NCBI GenBank assembly: GCA_031287575.1
Contig: JAITSV010000076.1
Coordinates: 161,560-225,559 of the forward strand
DNA length: 64,000 nucleotides
Source: Desulfovibrio sp.
Lineage (GTDB): Bacteria; Desulfobacterota; Desulfovibrionia; Desulfovibrionales; Desulfovibrionaceae
Direction: 5' to 3'
A model generated the notes under the pieces. It searched no databases, was not told the DNA's origin, and saw nothing but the letters and a program-made list of their open reading frames with translations. How positions within the stretch are numbered: position 1 is the first letter of the stretch; every line of letters begins with the position of its first letter. Shown here piece after piece: positions 53,102 through 62,482 of the stretch. The position numbers and the translations under genes are program-made.

Positions 53102-53710
53102 CTAGCCCCCGTACACCATGAAGTGGGCTTCGGTGGGTGCGCGGGCCTCGCCGTTGATGGGCACGATGTCCTGCGGGCAGGCGGACATGACCACCACGCA
53201 GTCGAAGGCCGCCTCCAGCACCACGTAGTCGCCCGCCTTGGAAACCGGGGGCAGCCACTCGATGTGATTGTCCGTGGCCGGGGTGTTCATCCACAGGTTC
53301 AGCGGGCTGGGGCAGGTGGGCGCGACAAGGCCCAGCCGGGCCAGGGCGGCGTACATGTTGTCCTGGCAGTTGTCGTGGTACTCGGTGACCCCGAGGCCGA
53401 TGTAGCGGTAGATGTCACACGCGGCGATGAGGGTGTCGTGCACGCCCGGCGAGGTGTCTTCCAGAAAGCGCAGCATGGGGCGGCGGCGGTTGGACACCAG
53501 GTCGTCGCCGGCGGCGGGGATGACCTTGTCCAGGTAGGCGCGGGTGTGCTGCATGGACAGGTATTCGCTCGTGTCGTGGGCGTTGAACGCCCAGGTGTCC
53601 ACGATCTGCTGGCCGTGGGTGTTCACGATCCTGATGCGCTGCCCGGCCTTGAGCGGCGCGGCCATGCCGCTGCGCGCGGGAACGGTGACGAGTTCCGGAG
53701 ACGTGGCCAT
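53102..53710 (-). CDS. DUF1989 (urea carboxylase-associated) family protein
   Basis: A 202-residue protein with the family segments GQRIRIVNTHGQQIVDTWAF, SMQHTRAYLDKVIP, CDIYRYIGLGVTEYHDNCQDN, PSPLNLWMNTP and LEAAFDCVVVMSACPQDIVPIN. Members stand near urea amidolyase genes in other bacteria, but no urea carboxylase is visible here. The neighbours are an amino-acid ABC transporter and an M20 peptidase. Its reaction is unknown to me. AAGGAG lies six bases before ATG. Confidence 0.85.
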   Translation of the reverse strand: MATSPELVTVPARSGMAAPLKAGQRIRIVNTHGQQIVDTWAFNAHDTSEYLSMQHTRAYLDKVIPAAGDDLVSNRRRPMLRFLEDTSPGVHDTLIAACDIYRYIGLGVTEYHDNCQDNMYAALARLGLVAPTCPSPLNLWMNTPATDNHIEWLPPVSKAGDYVVLEAAFDCVVVMSACPQDIVPINGEARAPTEAHFMVYGG

Positions 53711-53741
53711 GACTGGCTCCTTGGTTTGAAGGTTTGGAAGA

Positions 53742-54535
<794 letters not shown>

Positions 54536-54539
<4 letters not shown>

Positions 54540-55225
54540 GACGTTTTCCCCGACGGGTTGAGGTGCCGCGTCAGCCGCGCCTCCAGCGCCGCCCCGGCGG
54601 CGGAAAGCCCGGTGACCAGCAGCCAGTACAGCACGGCCAGCACCAGCAGCGGTTCGGCGATGGTGAAGGTTTCGTTGATGATCTTGGAGGTCTGCTTGGT
54701 CAGTTCCGGCACGGTGATGATGGACAGCACCGCCGAATCCTTGATCAGGATGATGGACTGGTTCACCGCCGGGGGCAGTACCAGCGCGGCCATCTGCGGC
54801 AGTTCGACGCGCAGCAGCGTCCGCAGCGGCGGCATGCCCAGGCAGGCGGCGGCTTCCAGTTGGCCGCGCGGGATGGCCTCGAACCCGCTGCGGAAGATTT
54901 CCGCGAAGTAGGCCCCGCCGTACAGGCCAAGCCCCATCACGCCCGCCGCCTCCGGGTCCAGGGTGATGCCGACGCCGGGCCCCGCGTAGTACAGCAGGAA
55001 CAGCTGGATGAGGATGGGCGACCCCCGGAAGAACTCCACGTAGACGCGGCACAGCGGCGCGGCCCGGCGTACGCGGGCGCGCAACAGCTCCACCGCGAGG
55101 CCCACGGCCATGCCCAGCAGGATGCTGGCCCCGCACAGGCGCACCGTGGTCCACAGTCCGCCCAGGATCACCGGCCAGTAGGCGTCCAGCACCCCCATGT
55201 CCAAACCCGGTATGGCCATGGTCAT
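54536..55225 (-). CDS. Polar amino-acid ABC transporter permease (second)
   Basis: The 229-residue HisM/GlnP-type permease has about five membrane helices and the loop [38 protein letters not shown]. It overlaps the upstream permease gene and the downstream ATPase gene by four bases each. Confidence 0.92.
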
Positions 55226-55896
55226 GCCGCCACCCTCCCGTTTCCGGCCAGGCGCGTCCGCACCATGCCCCCCAGGGCCGAGAGCCCGGCGTTCATGGCC
55301 ACGTACAGCAGCGCTGCGGTCAGATAGATTTCCGTGGGCCGGTAGGTGGCGGCCACCACCTGCTGGCTGGCCCGCAGCAGTTCCACCACGGTGATGGCCG
55401 AGGTGAGCGACGAATTCTTCAACAGCATGATCAGTTCGTTGACCAGCGAGGGCAGCACCCGCACCAGCACCTGGGGGATCATGATCCGCCACAGGATGCG
55501 CCCCTCGCCCATGCCCAGCGCCCGCGCCGCCTCGGCCTGCCCGTGGGGGATGCTGGCGAATCCCCCACGGTAGATTTCGGCCTGGAAGGCGCCGCTGTTC
55601 AGGCTGAGGGCGATGATGGCCGCCGCCACGGGGGGCAGTTCGATGCCCGCCTGCGGCAGCAGGTAGAAGACGATGAGCAGCAACACCAGAATGGGGATGC
55701 CGCGCAGCGCGCTGATGAACGCCCGCGCGGCCCACGCCAGGGGGCGGCGGCGCGAGATGCGGCAGAGGCACACGGCCATGCCCACGCCCAGCCCCGCGAC
55801 GATGGAGGCCAGCGAGACCCCCAGGGTCACTGCCGCGCCCTGGAGCAGGGCGGGCAGATGGGCGGCGGCGATGGAGAAATCGGGAACATGGCTCAT
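55222..55896 (-). CDS. Polar amino-acid ABC transporter permease (first)
   Basis: The 224-residue HisQ/GlnP-type permease has the segments [20 protein letters not shown] and [21 protein letters not shown]. It starts 18 bases after the binding-protein gene and forms the pair with the next permease. Confidence 0.92.
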   Translation of the reverse strand: MSHVPDFSIAAAHLPALLQGAAVTLGVSLASIVAGLGVGMAVCLCRISRRRPLAWAARAFISALRGIPILVLLLIVFYLLPQAGIELPPVAAAIIALSLNSGAFQAEIYRGGFASIPHGQAEAARALGMGEGRILWRIMIPQVLVRVLPSLVNELIMLLKNSSLTSAITVVELLRASQQVVAATYRPTEIYLTAALLYVAMNAGLSALGGMVRTRLAGNGRVAA

Positions 55897-55914
55897 GTGC
55901 GCTCTCCGGGTCGG

Positions 55915-56781
55915 CTACTGTACGGGCACGGGCAGGGCGTCGGCCGGGACGGGCATTTCCATGCCGAACCACTTGATTTGCAGCTCGCGCATCTTGCCGG
56001 ATTCGTTGGCCTTGCGCAGGCCCGCGTCAAAGAACGCGGCCAACGAGGCCGAGGCGGTGTCCTTGCGGGCGGCCCACGAGAAGAACACCTTGGGGCCGAA
56101 GGGCGGGGTGATGATGCGGAAGGCGTCGGGGCGCTTCTTCACCGCGTCGGCCAGGTTGGGGAAGGACTGCGCGACCCCGTCCAGGCGCCCGGCGGCCAGG
56201 TCGGCGTAGGCCTCGTCGAAGGCCACGTACTCGCGCACCTGCTTCACCGGCGTGCCCTTGGCGGCCAGGGCGTCGGTCAACCCCTTCAGGGCCTGCAACT
56301 GGGCGGACCCGGCCTGCGAGGCCACCGCCTTGCCCGCCACGCCCTCGGGCGCGGTGATGCCGGAATCGGCCCGCACCAGCATGGCCACGGTGGCGTCGGC
56401 GATGGGCAGGCTGAGCGCATAACGGTCGAAGCGCTCCTTTGTGGCGGTGACCGAGGTGACCACGTAGTCGAACTTGCCTGCGGCAAGCCCGGGCAGGATG
56501 CCCTGCCACGGCACGTCCAGACGCTTCACGCGGACGCCGGGCAGATCGGCCATGACCAGGGCCAGCAGGTCGGCAGAATAGCCCACGATCTTGCCGTTCT
56601 CCACGAATTCGAAGGGCGGAAAGGCGGCTTCGGTACCGATGACGATCTCGCCCCTGGCCTTGATGTCCGCCAGCAGATCGGCGCGGGCGCCGGTGGCGGA
56701 CAGCAGCAGGAGGGCAAGCGGGGCCACCAGCAGGGCCAGACGCTTCAGGCCGGAGAAAGTCCCTGTGAACAACCGTGCCAT
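55915..56781 (-). CDS. Polar amino-acid ABC transporter binding protein
   Basis: A 288-residue family 3 solute-binding protein with a signal peptide (1-34, ending SATGARA), the segments IVIGTEAAFPPFEF and DYVVTSVTATKERFDRYALSLPI, and the second lobe AGRLDGVAQSFPNL. The ligand is a polar amino acid or a relative, not predictable here. It is the first gene of a six-gene operon. AAGGAG lies seven bases before ATG, and the 14-bp motif shared with the regulator promoter is 80 bases upstream. Confidence 0.92.
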   Translation of the reverse strand: MARLFTGTFSGLKRLALLVAPLALLLLSATGARADLLADIKARGEIVIGTEAAFPPFEFVENGKIVGYSADLLALVMADLPGVRVKRLDVPWQGILPGLAAGKFDYVVTSVTATKERFDRYALSLPIADATVAMLVRADSGITAPEGVAGKAVASQAGSAQLQALKGLTDALAAKGTPVKQVREYVAFDEAYADLAAGRLDGVAQSFPNLADAVKKRPDAFRIITPPFGPKVFFSWAARKDTASASLAAFFDAGLRKANESGKMRELQIKWFGMEMPVPADALPVPVQ

Positions 56782-56863
56782 GTCGATGCTCCTTGCGGTT
56801 GAGGATTGTCCCGAGGCAAGCCTGCCCGCGGAAACTTGAACCGAAGGAGCATTTGTCGTGCCA

Positions 56864-56877
56864 AAACTTTCCTGAAA
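56864..56877. promoter_or_regulatory. Candidate operator of the XRE-cupin regulator (transporter side)
   Basis: AAACTTTCCTGAAA is identical over 14 bases to the site at 57808-57821. The wider sequence TTTCCTGAAAGGAAA is palindromic. It lies 83 bases before the binding-protein start codon. Confidence 0.55.
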
Positions 56878-57072
56878 GGAAAATTATGCAGGAAAACGTG
56901 GACTGGCGCGGGGTTCACCGCTGCGCAAAGGAGCGCAAGGGAAGGACAACGCGGCGGAGCATGGCTTGTTTTTACAAAAATAACATTTTTAAGCATGTTG
57001 GTTTTACAAAAATGATCACATCAGAGCCTGACGAAAGACATTCCCGCGCATGGACCGCACGGCAAGGGGCAT

Positions 57073-57130
57073 GCCGCAACGCGCCAGCCGCGTGCCCACG
57101 GACTCGGACACGCGGCTGGCGCGTTGCGGC
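57073..57130. repeat. Perfect 22-bp inverted repeat
   Basis: The arms 57073-57094 and 57109-57130 are exact complements with a 14-base loop. It follows the XRE-cupin gene in its direction of transcription by about 55 bases and may serve as its terminator, though no T run follows. Confidence 0.75.
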
Positions 57131-57185
57131 CGCCTTGCGGCGGGACGGAGGAAATGGCGGGTGAGGGGCGGCGCAGTCCTCCCCT

Positions 57186-57746
57186 TCAGAAGGTGGGAGG
57201 CGTGTTCACCCAGATGACCCGGACCGTGGCCGCGCCTGGGTTGCGGAAGGCATGCGGCAGGGCGGAATCGAAGAAGAAGGAATCCCCCTCCTTCAGCAGG
57301 TGCACCTGGTCCTCCACTGTCAGTTCCAGTTCGCCTTCCAGCACGTAGCCCACCTCTTCGCCCTCGTGGCTGATGGTGCCGTTGGTGGAACCGCCGGGCT
57401 CCACGATATGGATGTGCGCCTGCAACACATGCCCCGGCTGATGCGGGGAAAGGTATTCAAGAATTATCCCCCGGCCCTCGCCCCCCAGCAGTTGGGCCAG
57501 GTGCCGCTCTCCCTTGCGTTGCACCACGCCGCTGCGGGCTTCCGGCAGGAACAGCGAACCCATGTTGGTGTCCAGCGCGCGCGAGATGTTGTGCAGCACG
57601 TTGATCGAGGGGTTGCCCTTGCCGTTCTCCACCTTGGAAAGCATGCTTTCCGAGCAGCCCGCCTTGTCGGCCAGTTCGCGCAGGGTCATGCCGCGCGCCT
57701 TGCGCAGCATGCGGATCTGCGCGCCGAGGATGTTCTTTTCGTTCAT
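57186..57746 (-). CDS. XRE-cupin transcriptional regulator
   Basis: The 186-residue protein has an N-terminal XRE helix-turn-helix (GAQIRMLRKARGMTLRELADKAGCSESMLSKVENG) and a C-terminal cupin domain (about 115-180: HIHIVEPGGSTNG, EGEEVGYVLEGELEL, SFFFDSALPHAF). This PuuR-like form usually controls amine or amino-acid uptake. It precedes the transporter operon on the same strand, and both promoters share a 14-bp motif, so it probably regulates them and itself. The ligand is unknown. Confidence 0.88.
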   Translation of the reverse strand: MNEKNILGAQIRMLRKARGMTLRELADKAGCSESMLSKVENGKGNPSINVLHNISRALDTNMGSLFLPEARSGVVQRKGERHLAQLLGGEGRGIILEYLSPHQPGHVLQAHIHIVEPGGSTNGTISHEGEEVGYVLEGELELTVEDQVHLLKEGDSFFFDSALPHAFRNPGAATVRVIWVNTPPTF

Positions 57747-57796
57747 GCGCACTCCCTCTCCACGAAGGACAGTACGCCCAAGTTTCTTGTCATTCA

Positions 57797-57821
57797 AGTT
57801 TTGAGTCAAACTTTCCTGAAA
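57797..57821. promoter_or_regulatory. Candidate operator upstream of the XRE-cupin gene
   Basis: AAGTTTTGAGTCAAACTT (57797-57814) is an inverted repeat and overlaps AAACTTTCCTGAAA (57808-57821), identical to the site at 56864-56877. It lies about 50-75 bases before the regulator start codon. Confidence 0.5.
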
Positions 57822-57975
57822 TTGTCATTCCTGTCCCGGAACACTTCCCGGCACCGGAAGGCAGTCAAGCCCGCATCCGTATCGTGCCGGCGGAAGGGGG
57901 ACAGGGCCGCTACAGACGTGCCTCCCCCCGCAAACCGGCCCGCACCGCCAACTTGCCGCCGCCATGCATTTTTTG

Positions 57976-58005
57976 CTGACAGTTTCTTCGCAACCATGCT
58001 AGATT
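57976..58005 (+). promoter_or_regulatory. Candidate sigma-70 promoter of cydAB
   Basis: CTGACA (57976-57981) and TAGATT (58000-58005) are 18 bases apart. Transcription from near 58012 would leave a leader of about 200 bases before cydA. No other gene is present between 57747 and 58211. Confidence 0.45.
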
Positions 58006-58211
58006 GCGCACAGTCCCTCCGCCAACACAGGCAGTAATTCTTCCACCATGCTTGCATATTGGCGGGAAAGTGGTAGTAGCAACCATTATCGCTTGATGCA
58101 CACACGTTGCCCGGCCTTCGGCGGAAGCAGACCGGGCGGCGCACCGATTTCACCGTTTAACCTTGCCGGGCTTCCGGGCGGCCACCCGCCGGACCCGCAA
58201 AGGGGGAAAGC

Positions 58212-59513
58212 ATGGATGTCGTCATGCTGTCACGGCTGCAGTTCGCGGTGGCCGTTTTCTTCCATTTCATCTTCGTCCCGCTGACACTGGGCCTTTCGGT
58301 GCTCATCGCGGTCATGCAGACCATCTACTACCGCACCGGCAACGAAACCTACAAACGCATGGCCAAGTTCTGGGGCAAGTTGTTCCTCATCAACTTCACC
58401 CTGGGCGTGGTCACCGGCATCACCCTGGAATTCCAGTTCGGCACCAACTGGTCGCGCTACTCGGAATACGTGGGCGACATTTTCGGTTCGTTGCTGGCCA
58501 TCGAAGCCACCCTGGCCTTCTTCCTGGAATCCACCTTCCTGGCCGTGTGGGTGTTCGGGTGGGAGCGGGTGTCCAAGAAGGTGCACCTGTTCGCCATCTG
58601 GGCCGTGGCCTTCGCCTCCAACCTGTCCGGCCTGTGGATCATCCTGGCCAACGGCTGGATGCAGAACCCCGTGGGCTACGTAATCCGCAACAACCGCGCG
58701 GAGCTGGACAATTTCTTCACCGTGCTCGGCAACCCCTACGCCTGGGGCCAGTTCCTCCACAACCTGTTCGCCGCATGGATGCTGGCGGGCTTCTTCGTGC
58801 TGGGCATCTCGGCCTGGCACCTGCTGCGCCGCAACGAGGAAGACTTCTTCAACCGCTCGTTCAAGCTGGCCGCCGGGTTCACCCTGGCGCTGGCCGTGCT
58901 GGTGGCGGTGCAGGGCCATAACCACGGCAACACCGTGGCCCGTCTGCAACCCGCCAAGCTGGCGGCCATGGAATCGCACTGGGAAACCCGGACGTCCGCG
59001 CCCATGTACCTGCTGGCCGTGCCCAACGAAAGCGCGGAAGGCAATTCCATCCAGATCTTCGGCATTCCCGGCGTGCTCAGCCTGCTGGCCTTCAACGATC
59101 CCTCCGCCGAAGTGAAGGGCCTGAAGGACTTCCCCAAGGAAGACCGCCCGCCCGTGCTGCTGACCTTCCTGAACTTCCGCCTGATGGTGGGCCTTGGCAC
59201 GCTGTTCCCGCTGCTGGCCGGTGCCGCCTTCCTGTTCCGCAACCGCCTGCAGGACAAGCCATGGCTGCTGAAGGCGCTGCCGTGGGCCATTCCGCTGCCG
59301 TACCTGGCCATCATGGCCGGGTGGGCCGTGGCCGAAATAGGCCGCCAGCCGTGGATCGTGTACGGCATGATGCGCACCACCGACGCGGTATCGCCGGTGC
59401 CCGCCTCGTCCGTGGCCGTATCGCTGCTGGCGTTCGGTGCCGTGTACACCCTGCTGGGCGTGCTCGACATCTACCTGCTTCGCAAGTACGCGCGCAAAGG
59501 CCCCGACGCCTAG
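58212..59513 (+). CDS. cydA: Cytochrome bd oxidase subunit I
   Basis: The 433-residue protein has nine or so membrane helices. The heme ligands are visible: His18 in AVFFHFIFVPLTLG, the His of GQFLHNLFAAWM, and the Met of GRQPWIVYGMMR. The quinol-binding Q-loop is the short type, which explains the length (E. coli CydA has about 520 residues). It oxidises menaquinol and reduces oxygen to water. It is followed by cydB after 54 bases. Confidence 0.96.
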   Translation: MDVVMLSRLQFAVAVFFHFIFVPLTLGLSVLIAVMQTIYYRTGNETYKRMAKFWGKLFLINFTLGVVTGITLEFQFGTNWSRYSEYVGDIFGSLLAIEATLAFFLESTFLAVWVFGWERVSKKVHLFAIWAVAFASNLSGLWIILANGWMQNPVGYVIRNNRAELDNFFTVLGNPYAWGQFLHNLFAAWMLAGFFVLGISAWHLLRRNEEDFFNRSFKLAAGFTLALAVLVAVQGHNHGNTVARLQPAKLAAMESHWETRTSAPMYLLAVPNESAEGNSIQIFGIPGVLSLLAFNDPSAEVKGLKDFPKEDRPPVLLTFLNFRLMVGLGTLFPLLAGAAFLFRNRLQDKPWLLKALPWAIPLPYLAIMAGWAVAEIGRQPWIVYGMMRTTDAVSPVPASSVAVSLLAFGAVYTLLGVLDIYLLRKYARKGPDA

Positions 59514-59567
59514 CCCGCACGACGTGCCGCATAGCCGCATGAACAGCTAACCGAGAGGATCGGAAAC

Positions 59568-60593
59568 ATGTTGGAGACAATCTGGTTCGTCCTGTGGGGC
59601 CTGTTGTGGGCCGTATACTTCGTCCTTGACGGTTTCGACTTCGGCATGGGCACCCTGCTGCCCATCGCCGCGCGCAACGAGACCGAGCGCCGCACCATCT
59701 ACAACGCCGCGGGCCCGTTCTGGGACGGCAACGAGGTGTGGCTGATCACCGCGGGCGGCGTCACCTTCGCCGCGTTCCCCAAGGCCTACGCGGTGATGTT
59801 CAGCGCGCTGTACGCGCCGCTGCTCATCCTGCTCTTCGCGCTGATCTTCCGCGCGGTGTCCTTCGAGTTCCGCAGCAAGATCGACAGCCCCGGCTGGCGC
59901 AAGGTGTGGGACGTGTTCCAGTTCCTGGGCAACTTCGTGCCCGCGCTGCTGTTCGGCGTGGCCTTCGCCAACCTGTTCATGGGCATCCCCATCGACGGCG
60001 ACGGCGTGTACCACGGCAACCTGCTGAAGCTGCTGAACCTGTATGGCCTGCTGGGCGGCGTGTTCTTCGTGCTGATGTTCTCCCTGCACGGCGCGCTGTG
60101 GATGGGCATCAAGTCCACGGGCGCGCTGCACGACCGGGCCGTGGCCCTGGCGCGGGGCATCTGGCCGCTGCTGCTGTGCGCCGCGCTGGCCTTCCTGGCG
60201 GCCACCGCCGTGTACACCAACCTGTACGGCAACTATCTGAAGCTGCCGCCGCTGCTGGTGTTCCCCATCCTGGCCGTGGCCTCGCTGCTGACCACCCGGT
60301 TCTTCATCGCCTCCAACTCGGTGGGCATGGCCTGGGTGTGCAACGCGGTGTTCATCGTGTGCGTGACCTTCTTCGGGGTGTTCGGCATGTACCCGGCGCT
60401 GCTGCCGTCGAGCATGGACCCCGCCTTCAGCGTCACCATCGCCAACGGCGCGTCCAGCCCCCTGACGCTGAAGATCATGCTCACCGTGGTGGTGATCTTC
60501 GTGCCCATCGTGCTGGCGTACCAGGCGTGGGTGTATTCCGTGTTCACCCACAAGATCACCGACGAGGACCTGGAAGACGAGCACGCCTACTAG
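59568..60593 (+). CDS. cydB: Cytochrome bd oxidase subunit II
   Basis: The 341-residue protein has eight or nine membrane helices and the CydB start FVLWGLLWAVYFVLDGFDFG, then PFWDGNEVWLITAGGVTFAAFP. It completes the oxidase with CydA. A strong terminator follows. Confidence 0.96.
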   Translation: MLETIWFVLWGLLWAVYFVLDGFDFGMGTLLPIAARNETERRTIYNAAGPFWDGNEVWLITAGGVTFAAFPKAYAVMFSALYAPLLILLFALIFRAVSFEFRSKIDSPGWRKVWDVFQFLGNFVPALLFGVAFANLFMGIPIDGDGVYHGNLLKLLNLYGLLGGVFFVLMFSLHGALWMGIKSTGALHDRAVALARGIWPLLLCAALAFLAATAVYTNLYGNYLKLPPLLVFPILAVASLLTTRFFIASNSVGMAWVCNAVFIVCVTFFGVFGMYPALLPSSMDPAFSVTIANGASSPLTLKIMLTVVVIFVPIVLAYQAWVYSVFTHKITDEDLEDEHAY

Positions 60594-60672
60594 GGTCTAC
60601 ATTGTCTTTTTGCCCGTTGGCCTGTGGCTGACCACCACCGGCGGGGCAAGGGGCGCAAGGATCGACAACGGG

Positions 60673-60701
60673 AAGGGGAGGCCCATGGGCCTCCCCTTTT
60701 T
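60673..60701 (+). terminator. Terminator of cydAB
   Basis: A perfect palindrome of 26 bases, AAGGGGAGGCCC at 60673-60684 with GGGCCTCCCCTT at 60687-60698, is followed by TTT. Confidence 0.92.
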
Positions 60702-60787
60702 CATGCCTGATGCGGACATGGCACGTCCGGACAACGGACGGCAAGGACCGCACGGGGCATCGCCCCGCTCCCGTCGCGGCCCGCAGC

Positions 60788-62257
60788 CTATTTCAACGAA
60801 CGCTCGACCGAACGGGCATCATGCAGCGGCGTGCGGCGGGGGTCGGGCAGCAGGCGGTCGCACACGCAGCGCAGGCCCCGCACCGTGCACAGCGCGCGCA
60901 GCCAGTTGCCGATGCGGACGCGATACATCCACACGGCCAGCCCCGCCACCACGCCCAGCACCCACCACGCGGCGTGAGCCAGCACCGCGCCCAGCACCAG
61001 CGCCAGCCCGGCGGCCCCCCAGCGCAACGGGCCGCGCAGCAGGCGCACGGCGGTCAGCACGCCGCACAGGGCATTGGCCAGCAGAAAGCCGTCGGCCAGT
61101 GCCACCAGCCCGGTCACGTCGATGACGCCCCGGCCCACGGCGGCCAGCACCACCATATGCGCGCCGCACAACAGACCGATGCCCCCGGCAGGCGCGCCGG
61201 TGCGGGCACGCAGCCCCACCGCGCGCGGCAAAATACCGTCCGCCGCCAGCGAGGCCGCCAGCCGCGCCACCCCGCCCACGAACATCAGGTAGGTGGTGGC
61301 GCACAGGGCCAGCGCAAGCGCCCCCAGCACCGGTCCGCCCCACGCGCCGAACAGCGGCGTGAGCAGCGCGGCCACCCCGTCCGGGGGCACGACGATGCTG
61401 CCAGCGGCGGCTGCCGCACCCGTCATGCCCGTCATGCCAATCGCGCCCATCACGTCCGCCGTATCCGCACTGGCCGATGCCGCGCCGCGCACCGCCAGCC
61501 ACTGCATGCCCCCCGCCACGGCCAGGTCCACCGCCGTCACGGCGGCCAGCGCGCGGATGACCGCCTTGCGGATGGTGCGGCGCGGGTTGCGCACCTCCGC
61601 GCTGTAGTTGCCCACCACTTCCCAGCCTACCACGATCCAGAACAGCAGCAGCAAGGCGTGCCCAAGCATGGACCAGTCGGGCGCGGGCAGGGCGAGGGCG
61701 GACAGGACGCCGCCCGGCATCCCGCCCGCCACTCCTCCGCCTGCACCGCGCCACGGCGTGGACGCCGCATCCCCCAGCATAACCACGCCCCCGGCGAACA
61801 GCAGCCCCGCCGACACCGACGACAGCACCAGCGCCACCCGCCCCAGCGAGGCCACCTGCCGCAGCAGCAGCCCCGCGCACACCAGCAGCAGCCCGTAGGC
61901 CACGCCCACCGGCGGCAGCCCGCCCAGCGGCAGGTAGCGCACCCCGGTCAGCAGCACGGCCACGGGGCCGAACAGCACCGCCACCACCAGATACAGCGAG
62001 GCCAGCCGCCGCCCCTGCGGCCCGAAGGCGTGCCCCACGGCCACGGAAACGCCCCCGTCGCCGGGGAACAGCACGGACAGTTCACCGAACACCAGTGCGA
62101 ACACCACTCCCACCGCGATCATGACCAGCCACGCGGGCAGCGCCCACGCCCCGGCCACGCCCAGCACCACGGGCGGCAGGATGATGATGCCCGATCCCAA
62201 TACCGGCCCGACGATAAGCCCCGCCAGAAGCCATGGTCCAAGTTGCGCGCTGCGCAT
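60788..62257 (-). CDS. APC-superfamily amino-acid permease
   Basis: The 489-residue protein has 12 or so membrane helices and the APC features LIVGPVLGSGIIILPPVVLG near the start and VVGWEVVGNYSAEVRNPRRTIRKAV in the middle. A hydrophilic Cys/Arg-rich tail of about 40 residues ends the protein. It imports or exchanges an amino acid or amine that cannot be told from sequence. GGAGG stands before ATG. A LysR gene is divergent from it. Confidence 0.88.
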   Translation of the reverse strand: MRSAQLGPWLLAGLIVGPVLGSGIIILPPVVLGVAGAWALPAWLVMIAVGVVFALVFGELSVLFPGDGGVSVAVGHAFGPQGRRLASLYLVVAVLFGPVAVLLTGVRYLPLGGLPPVGVAYGLLLVCAGLLLRQVASLGRVALVLSSVSAGLLFAGGVVMLGDAASTPWRGAGGGVAGGMPGGVLSALALPAPDWSMLGHALLLLFWIVVGWEVVGNYSAEVRNPRRTIRKAVIRALAAVTAVDLAVAGGMQWLAVRGAASASADTADVMGAIGMTGMTGAAAAAGSIVVPPDGVAALLTPLFGAWGGPVLGALALALCATTYLMFVGGVARLAASLAADGILPRAVGLRARTGAPAGGIGLLCGAHMVVLAAVGRGVIDVTGLVALADGFLLANALCGVLTAVRLLRGPLRWGAAGLALVLGAVLAHAAWWVLGVVAGLAVWMYRVRIGNWLRALCTVRGLRCVCDRLLPDPRRTPLHDARSVERSLK

Positions 62258-62482
62258 GGGGTTGCCCTCCTGTTGTTTCCGTGCCATCCTTGGCCCCATA
62301 GCGCCCGGAAATCCAACGGTATTTCCCGAAGGCAGCGTTCGGCGCAGCCGAATGCCCGCCCCGACCTGACCGGATATGGCCGTATCTTGCCGGGTTCCTC
62401 CGGCGCGCGCATGGCGTCTTCCTCCCCCCCGGCTTTCGGCGTCACCGGCCTTTTCCCCGCGTCCGCAACCCCGCCCACCGTC

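Larger units (their letters stand above)
56782..57185. other. Regulatory region between the XRE-cupin gene and the transporter operon
   Basis: The gap has no gene. It contains the AAACTTTCCTGAAA motif at 56864-56877, an AT-rich stretch with two copies of TTTTACAAAAAT at 56970-56981 and 57002-57013, and a 22-bp hairpin at 57073-57130. Confidence 0.6.
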
